A DNA stretch of 33,244 nucleotides from Syntrophaceae bacterium (GTDB taxonomy: Bacteria; Desulfobacterota; Syntrophia; Syntrophales; UBA2185), in assembly GCA_003142635.1 (NCBI GenBank), contig PLMX01000132.1, positions 1 to 33,244 on the forward strand. Reading direction: 5' to 3'. The translations under genes were made by a program, and so were the position numbers. Each line of letters opens with the position of its first letter. The first letter of the stretch is position 1. The notes below the pieces were generated by a model. The model worked only from the letters and a program-made list of their open reading frames with translations, ran no database searches and had not been told where the DNA came from. This document shows positions 16,738 through 25,600 of the stretch, one piece after another.

Positions 16738-17685
16738 ATGAGTGAAAAGAAAGTTGCCGTTGTCTTTCCCGGTCAAGGGGCACAGCGGCCAGGAATGGGA
16801 AAGGATTTCTATGATAATGTCACTGTATGCCGTGAGGTCTATGAAGAGGCATCGCAGGCGGCAGGATGGGATATTGCTGCCATGTGTTTCAGCGACGATC
16901 AACGCCTCGGCTTGACGGAGTTTACCCAACCATGCATTTTAACTACGGAAATTGCCATATTCCGCGGTTTGGAAACCCTTTTTCGATTCTCACCGACCCT
17001 CTTTGGCGGTCACAGCCTCGGCGAATTTACCGCGTTGGTCGCCGCTGGCGCTCTTCCGCTGTCTGAAGCTGTACGCATCGTACAGATCCGCGGCCGCCTG
17101 ATGCAGGATGCCGTGCCCGTCGGTCGCGGGACCATGGCTGCTGTGATCTCCAATAATCTGGATATAGAGGCGGTTCGCCTGTCATTGCAGGATCTCCCCA
17201 TCGACATCGCAAATATCAATTCCGCCAATCAGATAGTTATCAGTGGTACGGCTGATGCGATGCCGGAGGCAGAGGCGAGGCTACAGGAAACACTGGCCAA
17301 GGCCAAACCCTTTCGCTTTATCCTTCTTAATGTAAGCGCACCATTTCATAGTCGTTTTATGAGCACAATTGTCGAGCCCTTTGAGGAAATACTGCGGGCC
17401 GTTGGTAAGGGGATAGTTCAAGATAAGTCAATGACAGTGACCTCAAATTTCAGGGGGATATTTCATTCAGGCCTGTATGAGGATCTAATTTACAATCTGG
17501 TCTCCCAGCTGAATCACTCCGTCCTATGGGTGGACAATATGAAGACCCTTGCGTCGCATACGGATACGATCTATGAAGTCGGCCCCGGTCGGCCCTTGCG
17601 CGATTTTTTTAAGACTATAAATATAACATGCACATCGATTACAACGCTCGCAGCGGCTGAGAAGACATTTAAGAAAAGCGGTTGA
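16738..17685 (+). CDS. Malonyl/acyl-CoA:ACP transacylase, FabD-like, stand-alone
   Basis: This 315-residue acyltransferase has the FabD fold and complete active site: VFPGQGAQRPGMG at the start, nucleophile Ser93 in GHSLGEF, Arg118 in IQIRGRLM (malonate carboxylate binding) and His204 in APFHSRFM. Arg118 suggests malonyl-type substrates. The frame extends to 16693, but the ATG at 16738 has AGGAAAAG before it and begins the domain. No other fatty-acid or polyketide gene is nearby, and the next gene, a glutaminyl cyclase, overlaps its stop (TTGA). It may act in trans on a polyketide or modified fatty-acid system, or be a second FabD. The role is uncertain. Confidence 0.88.
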   Translation: MSEKKVAVVFPGQGAQRPGMGKDFYDNVTVCREVYEEASQAAGWDIAAMCFSDDQRLGLTEFTQPCILTTEIAIFRGLETLFRFSPTLFGGHSLGEFTALVAAGALPLSEAVRIVQIRGRLMQDAVPVGRGTMAAVISNNLDIEAVRLSLQDLPIDIANINSANQIVISGTADAMPEAEARLQETLAKAKPFRFILLNVSAPFHSRFMSTIVEPFEEILRAVGKGIVQDKSMTVTSNFRGIFHSGLYEDLIYNLVSQLNHSVLWVDNMKTLASHTDTIYEVGPGRPLRDFFKTINITCTSITTLAAAEKTFKKSG

Positions 17686-17690
17686 CGTCT

Positions 17691-18551
17691 GTGAAAAAGT
17701 TCTTCTTCATGGGAATATGCGTCTTTCTTCTTGCATTCGGTGCCATTTCTTTCGTTTGGGTGGAGTCTATTCTGCCCGTCGCTTGTACCTCGCCGGGATA
17801 TGCGTCTTCACTTGATACGGGTTTGAACCTCCCCCCCATCGACACATCGGGAACCAGCCTTCACAATATCCGGGTAGTTAATGTATATCCGCACGATCCT
17901 GCTGCCTTCACGCAGGGGCTGGTATTCCACAATGGATATATCTACGAGGGAACGGGGATTGGGGGACAGTCGAGCGTACGCAAAGTTGAACTCGCGACAG
18001 GCAGGGTTTTAAAGAGTCAAAGTCTCGCGGCGGAATATTTCGGTGAGGGCATCACTATCTGCCGGAACAGACTGATCCAACTCACATGGCAGTCGCACAC
18101 CGGCTTTGTCTATGACCTTAAATCATTCCGTCTTCTCCGGACATTTTCCTACCCGTGGGAAGGCTGGGGTATCGCCTGCGACGGCAATTACCTCATCATG
18201 AGTGACGGCACTGCCGTCCTGCGTTTCCTGAACGCCCGTACCTATAAATTGGTGAAGCAAATCGAGGTACGGGATCGGGGCAGAAGCTTATCGAATATCA
18301 ACGAGCTCGAATATATTAAAAGCGAAATTTACGCCAACGTGTGGGGTACGGACTATATTGTTCGCATCTCACCACGTACCGGGCAGGTGCTTGGCTGGAT
18401 TGATCTTAGAGATCTGCACCGATATGTCGGTGCGGGCAGAAACATTGATGTCTTAAACGGCATTGCGTATGACGCTAAAGACGACAGGCTATTTGTGACG
18501 GGAAAATACTGGCCCCATCTCTTTGAGATCAGGTTGGAGTCTCCCAAATAG
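17691..18551 (+). CDS. Glutaminyl-peptide cyclotransferase (plant/bacterial beta-propeller type), exported
   Basis: This enzyme cyclises N-terminal glutamine to pyroglutamate. The 286-residue protein has an N-terminal hydrophobic segment (about residues 3-22), so it is secreted or membrane-anchored. The rest shows the PF05096 five-bladed propeller pattern: FTQGLVFHNGYIYEGTG, a GEGITICRNRLIQLTW segment, FSYPWEGWGIACDGNYLIMSDGT, ELEYIKSEIYANVWGTD and LNGIAYDAKDDRLFVTGKYWPHLFEI. A start at GTG 17691 gives a typical signal peptide. TTG at 17682, which overlaps the preceding stop, is the alternative and would add three residues. It is translationally linked to the acyltransferase gene upstream and convergent with the DUF374 gene. 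Confidence 0.85.
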   Translation: MKKFFFMGICVFLLAFGAISFVWVESILPVACTSPGYASSLDTGLNLPPIDTSGTSLHNIRVVNVYPHDPAAFTQGLVFHNGYIYEGTGIGGQSSVRKVELATGRVLKSQSLAAEYFGEGITICRNRLIQLTWQSHTGFVYDLKSFRLLRTFSYPWEGWGIACDGNYLIMSDGTAVLRFLNARTYKLVKQIEVRDRGRSLSNINELEYIKSEIYANVWGTDYIVRISPRTGQVLGWIDLRDLHRYVGAGRNIDVLNGIAYDAKDDRLFVTGKYWPHLFEIRLESPK

Positions 18552-18559
18552 ACGGCATT

Positions 18560-19261
18560 CTATAGCAGAGACGTTGTCCAGCCCTGTTCCCGGTCATCCC
18601 GGATTTGGTTCTCCTTCAGGTGCTGTTCAATACTTTTCCGTGTATTTTCAAAGGTTTCATTATCCATGCTCTCAGGTACAGATATGGGGCTGTCCCAGCG
18701 TATGACGACTGTGCTGAATGGTTTGGGTATGATAAAACGATCCCAGCTATTAAGCACCCAGGCCCGATTGACCGAGATATATACCGGGACAATGGGAACG
18801 CCGGACAGTTGTGCCATCACTATAAGCCCCGGCTTTACAACCCCTCTGGGGCCTCTCGGCCCATCAAGGATATGTACGGCTATTTGATGGTGGACCAGAT
18901 CCTCGACCATATTCGCGAGGGCTTCCTTGCCGCCCCGGGAGCTTGATCCCCTGATCGGACGAAAGTTAAAGCGGCTGTAAACCTTGGCAATCATTTCGCC
19001 GTCGCGGCTCCGGCTGATCATGACGGACGGTTTATATCCACCGAATCTTCTCGCATAACCCATTACCACCAGGATACGCTGATGCCAGATCGCGGCGATC
19101 ATCTTGTGGCCGCTTCTCAGGTGTTGCAAACCCATATCTTCATTGACAACCTTGATCTTGATCAGCAAAAGGTATGCACGGGCAAGATAGTGTGCAACGG
19201 GCATGAGGCCGTATTTCAATGCGAAGCGTGAGAGGTGCTTGATCATATCGTCCGTTATCAA
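18560..19261 (-). CDS. DUF374 lysophospholipid/lipid A-like acyltransferase
   Basis: This 233-residue protein has the DUF374 pattern: an early helix, AAIWHQRIL (the catalytic-type His), VMISRSRDGEMIAKV, a RPIRGSSSRGGKEAL loop and HILDGPRGPRGVVKPGLIVMA. Family members are thought to transfer acyl chains to lipid A precursors or lysophospholipids at the inner membrane. The role here is inferred. Its start overlaps the PHP gene stop by 4 nt. It is the final gene of the htrA-glycosylase-PHP-DUF374 run and ends 8 nt from the convergent cyclotransferase gene. Confidence 0.82.
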   Translation of the reverse strand: MITDDMIKHLSRFALKYGLMPVAHYLARAYLLLIKIKVVNEDMGLQHLRSGHKMIAAIWHQRILVVMGYARRFGGYKPSVMISRSRDGEMIAKVYSRFNFRPIRGSSSRGGKEALANMVEDLVHHQIAVHILDGPRGPRGVVKPGLIVMAQLSGVPIVPVYISVNRAWVLNSWDRFIIPKPFSTVVIRWDSPISVPESMDNETFENTRKSIEQHLKENQIRDDREQGWTTSLL

Positions 19262-20325
19262 GCCTTCGTTACATAAACAGGGTTCGAAAATATCCAGGGC
19301 CGGTACTTGCCGAGGACTCTGAGATAGGCTTCAACCCTGTATACTCCGGGCTCGCTGACGCTGCCCGTCATATCTTGACCGATCTCTTCCCTAATCGCAG
19401 TTCCGTCTTTGATGATGCGTATCTTTGCAGCGGCAGGAAATGTTGCTGTAAGGCAAGCCTCGTTTTCAAGGACGAAGTCATCACCCATAGTAGCGCTCCC
19501 GCTGTTATCCGTCAAAACAAATGAGAATCCCTTGGATTCGCGGAAATACTCTCCGGCAACATACACCCTTCCCTTCTTCAGGGCAGAAAGCAGTGATGCA
19601 ATATCCTTCGCATGATCTCTGACCAAAGGTTCTTCGGTAATCACATGGGTCCTCATAAATTTGAATGCCTTCGCAAAGGGGAAGACAGATAGATTGAAGC
19701 CCAGCACCCGCTTATGAGTGTCATGATTGTCGAGTTCACCTATTCCCACTACTTTAGCGTTCTTGTTCAGCCGATCCCAGCGTTCCAGGGTCACTTTTCG
19801 CGGTCCCGTGAGGAAGAAGGCAGGGAAGAGAAAGCTCAGTATCGATCGCGGATATCCCCTCAGGGTGTTTTGCCAGTCCGTCATGAAGTCCCATATCCCT
19901 ATGCCTGTATAACCTGTTACGCTCCAGTCTAACCAGGGGTAATGTTTCACGTGAAACAATTTCGTTCCCTCATGGTCCGGGTGGGCAATGAATCCCATTC
20001 CTCCCCTTGCCAAAACCTCATCCACGTAGATACGAGGGTCAATATCCGGTTCATCAGCGGGGATAATCACAGGCGCATCAATGTGGAAGGCCAAGTAATG
20101 GTTGAAGCGGGGCGCAATTTCCTGACCGACGATGAGCAGAGTATCACCGTGCCACCCTTCAAGGCCCTCTTCCTTCGCCCGTATGTTGGAGTGATCCGTA
20201 AGCATGACAAAGTCAATGCCGTTGATCCTCGCCGCCTCCAGAATTTCCGATATAGGAGCCCTACCGTCAAACGAGTATGCTGAATGGCTATGGATGATAC
20301 CCGCATAATCGTAGAAGTTAGGCAT
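19258..20325 (-). CDS. PHP-domain metallophosphoesterase (CehA/McbA-like)
   Basis: This is a 355-residue protein. The N-terminal PHP domain has HSHSAYSFDG (His12, His14), LTDHSN (Asp44, His45), Glu69 and FIAHPDH (His115, His118), followed by a GELDNHD motif: all the usual metal ligands. The C-terminal 100 residues form a beta-rich CehA-like domain. Substrates of this class include phosphodiesters and carbamate esters, so the reaction is not fixed. Codons 123-128 (LFHVKH) coincide with a perfect parS palindrome. It starts 15 nt after the glycosylase gene and its stop overlaps the DUF374 start. Confidence 0.82.
   Translation of the reverse strand: MPNFYDYAGIIHSHSAYSFDGRAPISEILEAARINGIDFVMLTDHSNIRAKEEGLEGWHGDTLLIVGQEIAPRFNHYLAFHIDAPVIIPADEPDIDPRIYVDEVLARGGMGFIAHPDHEGTKLFHVKHYPWLDWSVTGYTGIGIWDFMTDWQNTLRGYPRSILSFLFPAFFLTGPRKVTLERWDRLNKNAKVVGIGELDNHDTHKRVLGFNLSVFPFAKAFKFMRTHVITEEPLVRDHAKDIASLLSALKKGRVYVAGEYFRESKGFSFVLTDNSGSATMGDDFVLENEACLTATFPAAAKIRIIKDGTAIREEIGQDMTGSVSEPGVYRVEAYLRVLGKYRPWIFSNPVYVTKA
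19943..19958. other. parS centromere-like site (ParB/Spo0J binding)
   Basis: TGTTTCACGTGAAACA is the exact 16-bp parS consensus known from B. subtilis Spo0J and most bacterial ParB proteins, and is a perfect palindrome. It lies inside the PHP gene. Chromosomal parS sites are normally near oriC and commonly sit within genes. It is the only copy seen in the window. ParA/ParB genes are not in the window. Confidence 0.85.
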
Positions 20326-20340
20326 AGAGACCTGCTTCGT

Positions 20341-20988
20341 TCAATAGACCGGTTTTTGGAGTGGACAGCCTTCACACCGGGGCTTTCGGGCGCAAAAATA
20401 TTTTCCCGTATTGACGAAAAGGGCATGATACTGATTGTACAGGGGGACGCTGTGCGGAAGACGGGTCATAAAGAGATTCTGAATTTCTTTATACGTTGCA
20501 TCGCTGCGGATTATATCATGCCTCTGTAAAATCCTTCTGGTATAGGCATCAATGACAAAAATGGGCTTTTCTCCTGCATAGAGAAGGATGCTGTCGGCTG
20601 TTTCCTCACCGATGCCTTTGACCGCGAGCAGCTTTGCTCTCAGGACGCAGAGGTCTTCAGCAAACATGTTGTCCAGCTTGCCACCAAACTCATCGTATAA
20701 AAATCGTACAAATGATTTCAGTCTCCCGGTCTTGATATTGAAATATCCCGCCGGTCTGATGAGATCGGCAAGTGTCGAATCGTCTATCCCTAAAATTCGT
20801 GCGGGGTGAAGAAGCTTTTTGGATTTCAGATTGGCTATGGCCTTTTCGACATTTCGCCAGGCTGTGTTCTGGGTCAATATCGCCCCGACTATAACTTCAA
20901 AAGGGGAATTGCCTGGCCACCAGTTTAGGTCACCGAAGTGGGCGTTTAGCGTTTCATAGATCGCAAAGAGATTATGACCCCGCTCCAT
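20341..20988 (-). CDS. HhH-GPD DNA glycosylase, MagIII/Endo III-like (COG2231 type)
   Basis: This 215-residue base-excision glycosylase has NSPFEVIVGAILTQNTAW near residue 27, an HhH motif (LLAVKGIGEETA, 120-131) and the catalytic Asp147 in FVIDAYTRR. The Endo III Lys in the HhH motif is Glu here, so it should be a monofunctional glycosylase without lyase activity, as in 3-methyladenine glycosylase MagIII. The C-terminus has CARKPRCEGC but lacks the fourth Cys of the usual [4Fe-4S] loop, because the chain ends seven residues later. ATG at 20988 is chosen. A TTG at 21045 would extend it into the htrA 3' end. It is the second gene in the htrA operon. Confidence 0.8.
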   Translation of the reverse strand: MERGHNLFAIYETLNAHFGDLNWWPGNSPFEVIVGAILTQNTAWRNVEKAIANLKSKKLLHPARILGIDDSTLADLIRPAGYFNIKTGRLKSFVRFLYDEFGGKLDNMFAEDLCVLRAKLLAVKGIGEETADSILLYAGEKPIFVIDAYTRRILQRHDIIRSDATYKEIQNLFMTRLPHSVPLYNQYHALFVNTGKYFCARKPRCEGCPLQKPVY

Positions 20989-21025
20989 ACTGAATCCGGT
21001 ACCGTCTTTTAAACAAGGGCGCTGA

Positions 21026-22489
21026 CTATTTGCGTAGGCTGACAAAGAAAGTCGAGTTGCCCCTTCTGATCAAAAGAAGGAGGCTCTTCTTTGCACTCTT
21101 TTTCGATACCTCCCGCACGTAGTCCTTCATGGAGGAAATTTTCACTTTATTGACTTCCAGGATGATATCCTGGGGTTGAATGCCTTTTTCATCTGCAGGG
21201 CTTCCGTCTTTGACGTCGACGATAACTACGCCGCCCGTCCCGGTAATACCAAGATATTGTGCGATTTCCGGTGTGATCTCCTGTACCGTCATGCCGAAGT
21301 TTTCCTTCGATTCTCTCGCGAAGGCTACCTCCGGTTGGTCTTTCCGCTCCGTAACGATAATGTGAAAGGTTTTCTCCTCCCCATCCCTCAAGGCTTTGAC
21401 CTCAATCTTATCCCCGACATGGAAAGAGGCGATAGTGAGCAGCAACTCGTGGGTATCCTTTATCCTCTTGCCGTTCACCTCAGTTATGAGGTCTCCCGCT
21501 TTCAGTCCGCCCTTGTCAGCGGGGTCCCCCTTGAACACTTCGGATATCAGTGCACCGTTATTATCCTTAAGTTTGAGAGTCTTGGCTATGTCTTCCGTTA
21601 CATCCTGGACCGAAATACCCAGCCAGCCGCGGGTGACTTTTCCTTTTGACTTGAGGTCAGGCAGTATGGTTTTGGCCATATTCACCGGTATGGCAAATCC
21701 GATGCCCTGTCCCTGCGCCACGATAGCCGTATTGATGCCGATTACCTTTCCCTCCATGTTGAATAGCGGCCCGCCGCTGTTGCCGGGATTGATGGAAGCA
21801 TCAGTCTGAATAAAATTATCATAGGGCCCCGCCCCGATCACCCTGCCTTTCGCGCTGACTATGCCGGCAGTCACTGTCTGTTCGAGGCCGAAGGGATTCC
21901 CGATGGCTAAGACCCAGTCGCCTACACGCAATTTATCGGAATCCCCTATTTCAGCCACTGGCAGGCTTTCACTCTGTTTAATCTTTATAAGGGCAAGGTC
22001 CGTCTTTGCGTCCTTACCGATCACCTTCGCTTCATATTCCTTTCCGGTAGAGAGCTTGACCAGTATCTTGTCAGCCTGTTCCACTACGTGATTGTTGGTG
22101 AAGATGTAGCCGTCATGACTGATTATAAAACCTGACCCAAGGCTTCTCTGCTTGAATTCTCTCTGGGGTATATCGCCAAAGAATCTTTCAAAGAAATCAT
22201 CGCCCCAAAAATATCTGTCAAAGGGCGTCCGAAATGGGCCCCCACGACCGCTTCTGACCGTCTTCGTCGTACTGATATTTACGACGGCTGGTTTCAGTTT
22301 CTCCGCCAAATCAGCGAATGAAAAAGGTACGCGCGGGCTTTCCGGTGATGAAACCGCCGATACTGTCTGCACATCAGATCCGACGGGGACAAGGGAAGAC
22401 CTCAATACTTCTATAAGGGAAATGATAAAAAACCCTATCAGGAAAGCAAGTAGAAACATGATAAAGGTTTTTCTGTTCTTATTTTCCAT
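21026..22489 (-). CDS. HtrA/DegP-family periplasmic serine protease
   Basis: This 487-residue Do-like protease has an N-terminal membrane anchor (residues 8-26, uncleaved or signal-like). The trypsin-like domain carries the catalytic triad His134 (TNNHVV), Asp164 (KTDLAL) and Ser238 (GNSGGP). Two PDZ domains follow: about 285-375 (RGWLGISVQDV) and about 395-480 (GMTVQEITPE). It is expected to degrade or refold damaged envelope proteins. It is the first gene of the htrA-glycosylase-PHP-DUF374 run. GAGGAGGT lies 13 nt before the ATG, rather far, but no other in-frame start is available because a stop lies two codons upstream. Confidence 0.95.
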   Translation of the reverse strand: MENKNRKTFIMFLLAFLIGFFIISLIEVLRSSLVPVGSDVQTVSAVSSPESPRVPFSFADLAEKLKPAVVNISTTKTVRSGRGGPFRTPFDRYFWGDDFFERFFGDIPQREFKQRSLGSGFIISHDGYIFTNNHVVEQADKILVKLSTGKEYEAKVIGKDAKTDLALIKIKQSESLPVAEIGDSDKLRVGDWVLAIGNPFGLEQTVTAGIVSAKGRVIGAGPYDNFIQTDASINPGNSGGPLFNMEGKVIGINTAIVAQGQGIGFAIPVNMAKTILPDLKSKGKVTRGWLGISVQDVTEDIAKTLKLKDNNGALISEVFKGDPADKGGLKAGDLITEVNGKRIKDTHELLLTIASFHVGDKIEVKALRDGEEKTFHIIVTERKDQPEVAFARESKENFGMTVQEITPEIAQYLGITGTGGVVIVDVKDGSPADEKGIQPQDIILEVNKVKISSMKDYVREVSKKSAKKSLLLLIRRGNSTFFVSLRK

Positions 22490-22626
22490 CTGTTACTTAT
22501 CGACCTCCTCGGGGTTGAGACCTTTGACATTGAAATATTTCTGCGCAATTAGCATATCTATTCGCAAAATACCATTATTTTTCATTTATGAGTGCAGCGG
22601 TAAGAACTGCGGAAGCCAAGTTGCAC

Positions 22627-25600
22627 TCAATGGCTACCCTTCCTGTGTAATTCCCTCATTTGCTCGTGTGACCTCGATGCCTGCAATAGAAAAACCTCGA
22701 GTTTTGCCGTGATGACTTGCGGAAAAAGGTTCCCATCGCTCTCGATAGCCAAAAAGGGATGTTCCGTGCCCATCTCTCTTGACAGAATAGCTTCCGCCAG
22801 ACGATTGGGCATACAGCCGAATGGGCCGATTGCTATAGCCCCGCAGTAGCGGTGGAGTACCTCGGTTACTGCTGCGCCAATTGTCAACACGGCCTCACCT
22901 GTCAGCTCCGGATTTATTAAATGCCGGCTCTCACTTATCAGGTGATCGACATCGTCCAGCCGATATGTGTACAAACCTGATCGCTCCATGGTTTTCTTGA
23001 AAGCTTTTTCATAGCTTCTCATCCATGCCGATCTCAGCAAGAGGGAGAACCGTTCCCGGAACTTGGGCGGTGACGCCGAAAACCCTTTTTCGAAGCACCA
23101 GTCAGTGTAATAGACCCACTCGATGACACTGGAGATTTTGCTTGCAAATCCCTGTTCAGCCAGTTTCTCCACAAGGAACTGCCGGGACAGATCGTCATGG
23201 CGAACAAAGATCTCCCCTGTGAGCAGAATTGCGGGGGTTTCATGCACATGCCTCTTTACGGTTATTTTCCGAAAGTTATCGGCTACGCCCTCGAGGGTTC
23301 TTCGAATGTCCTTAAAATTAGGCGAGTGTTCGAAGACGTCAATGAGCTTCCTGGTTTCCTGATTATATACGTCCAGGGCTGCTTCTTTGTCCACAGCATT
23401 TGTAAGGATAACTGAATAAATATCCTGCATTATATCAGCTACAACCAGGCATGACCATAGTTTCAGGGTGAAGTTATTGCCTCCGGTCTCCGCATAACTG
23501 TTTTCAGCCTGAAGTGAGAATAGGGCGACGTCATCAATCCCGTTGCGGGCGATAAGCTGGCTGATAAAGGGAGAGTATTGACCGAACCGGCAGGGACCCG
23601 AAGCGGTCGGCATAAAATAGACCAACAGCTCTTCCGATTTTCCTCTGTCCTTCAAGTATTTCAAGAGACTGCCTACGGTAAGCAACAGAGGTAGACATTC
23701 TTTACAGCTGGTGTTTCCCCTTCCAAGCTTAAGAACTTCGGCATCGGCTGGTGGAAGCACCGATGCTCGGATCCCTATCGATCTGAACACGGCCGATGTA
23801 GCATCATTCAGAAATCGCCCCATAGACGGGAAAATGAGATGTATCCGGGGATGGTGAAACGGGTAAACTCTCCCCCTGGAATCGATGAACTCCTGTTTCC
23901 TATGATCAAAATACGCTGGCGGCAAAGAATGATATGGCGCAGAGGCATCAATACGGGACTTTTTCAGTTCTCTGTGATTCTTAATGATGTCCATAAAGGC
24001 TTCAATTCTCGTTTCCAGACCTGCATCGGCCACGTGTGAGTCCAGTTCAAGGATCAGGAAGGGCTTTCCCTTCATGATATGGTGAAAATATCCCACGAGA
24101 AAAGAGTCCGGACCGCAGGAAAAATTAGTGATATAGCATCCAAAGAGTTGCGAATGTCTTTCTACGAAATTCGTTCCCTTGAGAATCGACTGCCCTGTTG
24201 ACCAGTACATATTATCAGCAATGGCCTCTTCATCCAAGGGAAGGAAATCAAATGGGACCACAGGCACGCCCCGGGATGCGAATTTATGGGGTATACCCAT
24301 ATTTGCCTCCGGCACAAAGGCATTATAAGATCTGCCAAAGATAACCACGGCGGACCGGTCTGGATTCTTCTCGAGGTCACGCAAGAACCGCATCCCGGCC
24401 TCCTTCATCTCCTTATCGGTGGATTTCTGAGTTTCAACTGCCTCCGAGAATGCCCTGAGCGCCAAACTTTTCCGACAGCCGAGCTTTCCCGCCATAGATA
24501 CAAAAACATTCTCCGCCTTTTCGTATCCTGCGGAGAAGTCGATGACCGGCGTTATTATCTTTGCCTCTCTTCTCATATTTCTTAATATTTCCGTGTCTTT
24601 AAAGGCACTTGAGAGATAATAAGGTTCTCCCTGCGACAGGGGACATGTTATGCCTTGTTTGCATCCATTTTCCACGTACGTTCCTTTTACCTGGGGCAGA
24701 AAAAGATAATCTGGCTTCTTTCTCAAAAGATTATGAAGGTAGCCATGCGAAATCTCTGCAGGATAGCAAAATGGTGCCCTCTGGCGGTCTACACCTTCCT
24801 GCTCGGAAATGTCCGAAACCAAAACACGAAAACCCAGCCGTGAAAAGAAGCGGTAATAAAGGGGATAATAAGAATTCACCAGAAAAGATTTATTTATGCC
24901 TACTGTTTTCGAATTCTCCCTGACCCCCAATTCCTCGGGTTGAGGAACATACTTTTTAAAAACGAGCTCTTCATGAATTTTAACAAAATTCAGTTCTTCG
25001 GTATCAAACTGAATATTGAATCTTTGATTATACCACCTGTTGCAGGCGCCGCCGAAGGGATACGTCTTACCTTCTATTCTGATCCTGGCGATTTCACATT
25101 TCCGATCGCATTTCTCTTTGCCCCCATTGCATATGAACGGTTCTCCGTATCCAATGGTTCTGTCCCTTAGCTCCTTAAGAGAGAATTCTTCTTCCTTAAG
25201 GAGACCCAGTTCAAGCATACGTTTTATTTCCAGGGCAACGCCGAAGGCCCCCATCAGTCCTGCTTCCGGCGGAACTACGATCCGTTTCCCTGTCAGAGCC
25301 GCCATGGCGATAGGCACCGCCTGGTTGTAACAGACACCGCCCTGCATGAATATGTTGTTACCTACGGGTCTATTTCCCTTGACTCGGTTATCGTAGTTCA
25401 TGCAGATCGAATACACGAGACCGGCGACAATATCTTCTCTCGTCATGCCTTCATGGAAGGCATTTTTTATATCACTGCTGATAAAAGCCGCGCACTGATC
25501 ATTGAAGTTTGGCGGCTCTTGTCCCTTCATCGCCATGCCGCCGATGGACTCCATTTCCAGTCCCATCGTTTCTTTCGCAGCTTCCTCAAGAAATGAGCCC

